From contig DGHQ01000037.1 of NCBI GenBank assembly GCA_002392915.1, forward strand, positions 1 to 5,488: 5,488 nucleotides of DNA, read 5' to 3'. Shown one piece after another: positions 5,231 through 5,488 of this stretch. A model generated the notes under the pieces. It did no database searches, was not told the origin of the DNA, and saw only the letters and a list, made by a program, of their open reading frames with translations. The position numbers and the translations under genes were made by a program. The stretch is from Bacteroidales bacterium UBA3844 (lineage in GTDB: Bacteria; Bacteroidota; Bacteroidia; Bacteroidales; Paludibacteraceae). Within the stretch, counting starts at the first letter, position 1. Every line of letters begins with the position of its first letter.

Positions 5231-5488
5231 ATGAATAACCATTTATTATTTCCAGATGAAATCACGGGTGAGATGCTTCTGAATCAGAACATCAAGGAGA
5301 TTCCAACACTTCTGGAACCACTTTTGCCCAAGTCAGGGCTTGTGTGCCTAGCCGGAAGCTCCGACACGGGAAAGTCTGCGTTCCTTCGCCAGTTAGCCAT
5401 GTCCGTATGTGCAGGATTAAAGACGTTCCTCGGAATGAGACTCAATGCAGGACATCGTAGTTCTATCTACGTATCTACAGAGGATGAT
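5231..5488 (+). CDS. RepA-like AAA ATPase/helicase, N-terminal 86 residues (cut by window end)
   Basis: The frame is open from ATG 5231 to the window edge. Walker A is GSSDTGKS (residues 42-49), preceded by the strand SGLVCLA and followed by the helix AFLRQLAMSVCAGL. SSIYVSTEDD (77-86) at the edge matches the start of the second strand and acidic motif of RecA-fold AAA_25/RepA-type ATPases. Such proteins unwind or load on DNA in replication of plasmids and excised mobile elements; in Bacteroidetes elements the gene usually follows the excisionase-like gene and precedes a CHC2/toprim primase gene. The start lies one base after the TGA of the HTH gene, suggesting translational coupling. RepA-like helicase is the best fit; other RecA-fold ATPases remain possible since most of the protein is missing. 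Confidence 0.82.
   Translation, partial: MNNHLLFPDEITGEMLLNQNIKEIPTLLEPLLPKSGLVCLAGSSDTGKSAFLRQLAMSVCAGLKTFLGMRLNAGHRSSIYVSTEDD

Larger units (their letters stand above)
355..5488 (+). mobile_element. Integrative (probably mobilizable) element, integrase-side segment, incomplete
   Basis: All confident genes lie on one strand in the order integrase, ATPase-nuclease, unknown 394-aa protein, excisionase-like HTH protein, RepA-like ATPase. An integrase followed some kilobases later by a small HTH gene directly coupled to a RepA-like ATPase is a usual arrangement in Bacteroidetes mobilizable transposons and conjugative elements, where primase and relaxase genes often come next. The left boundary is unknown and could lie in 1-354; the right end is outside the window. 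No relaxase or conjugation gene is visible, so mobilizability is inferred only. The limits given are simply the first integrase base and the window end. Confidence 0.7.

Noticed and set aside
4134..5265. Minus-strand ORFs 4134-4418, 4425-4628 and 5077-5265
   Set aside because: They lie opposite the 394-aa and HTH genes with no motif, promoter or neighbour supporting them; the apparent hydrophobic runs arise from reversed charged codons.
1..5488. CRISPR array, tRNA/rRNA genes, insertion-sequence ends
   Set aside because: No regularly spaced repeat series, cloverleaf or transposase with terminal inverted repeats was seen by reading; a computed search was not possible.

Overview
The window looks like the integrase-proximal part of an integrative mobile element of a Bacteroidales host (Bacteroides/Prevotella type). 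The evidence is three -7 boxes of the Bacteroidetes form TAnnTTTG upstream of genes, mostly weak Shine-Dalgarno sites, moderately AT-rich DNA, and the gene types present. These are a Bacteroidetes-style tyrosine integrase, an excisionase-like helix-turn-helix protein, and a RepA-like AAA ATPase. No tRNA, rRNA, CRISPR array or insertion-sequence transposase was seen.

Layout. Positions 1-354 hold no convincing gene: there is one 45-codon ORF of unknown status (99-236) and the integrase control region. That region carries three copies of GGGTGCAA, two direct and one inverted, and a -7 box at 325-332. The integrase follows (355-1830). A hairpin covers its stop codon, and a long 20-bp-arm inverted repeat (1881-1936) lies just upstream of a second promoter box (1956-1963). 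That promoter probably drives an accessory unit: a 480-aa ATPase with a C-terminal PD-(D/E)XK-like domain (1988-3430), a 44-aa ORF two bases after it (3433-3567), and a 394-aa protein of unknown function with an AT-hook-like basic linker (3589-4773). The next intergenic stretch carries a direct repeat, a third promoter box and a strong hairpin followed by a T-rich run (4853-4893). It precedes the excisionase-like gene (4927-5229), which is followed after one base by an AAA ATPase/helicase gene that runs off the right edge (5231-5488+).

How the parts may work together. The integrase and the small HTH protein would be the recombination and excision/regulation functions. The RepA-like ATPase probably starts the replication/mobilisation segment that usually follows in such elements. 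The ATPase-nuclease gene and the 394-aa gene sit between integrase and excisionase as accessory cargo. A defence, competition or element-control role is possible for them but is not shown by the sequence. Neither element end (attL/attR) can be fixed from this window.
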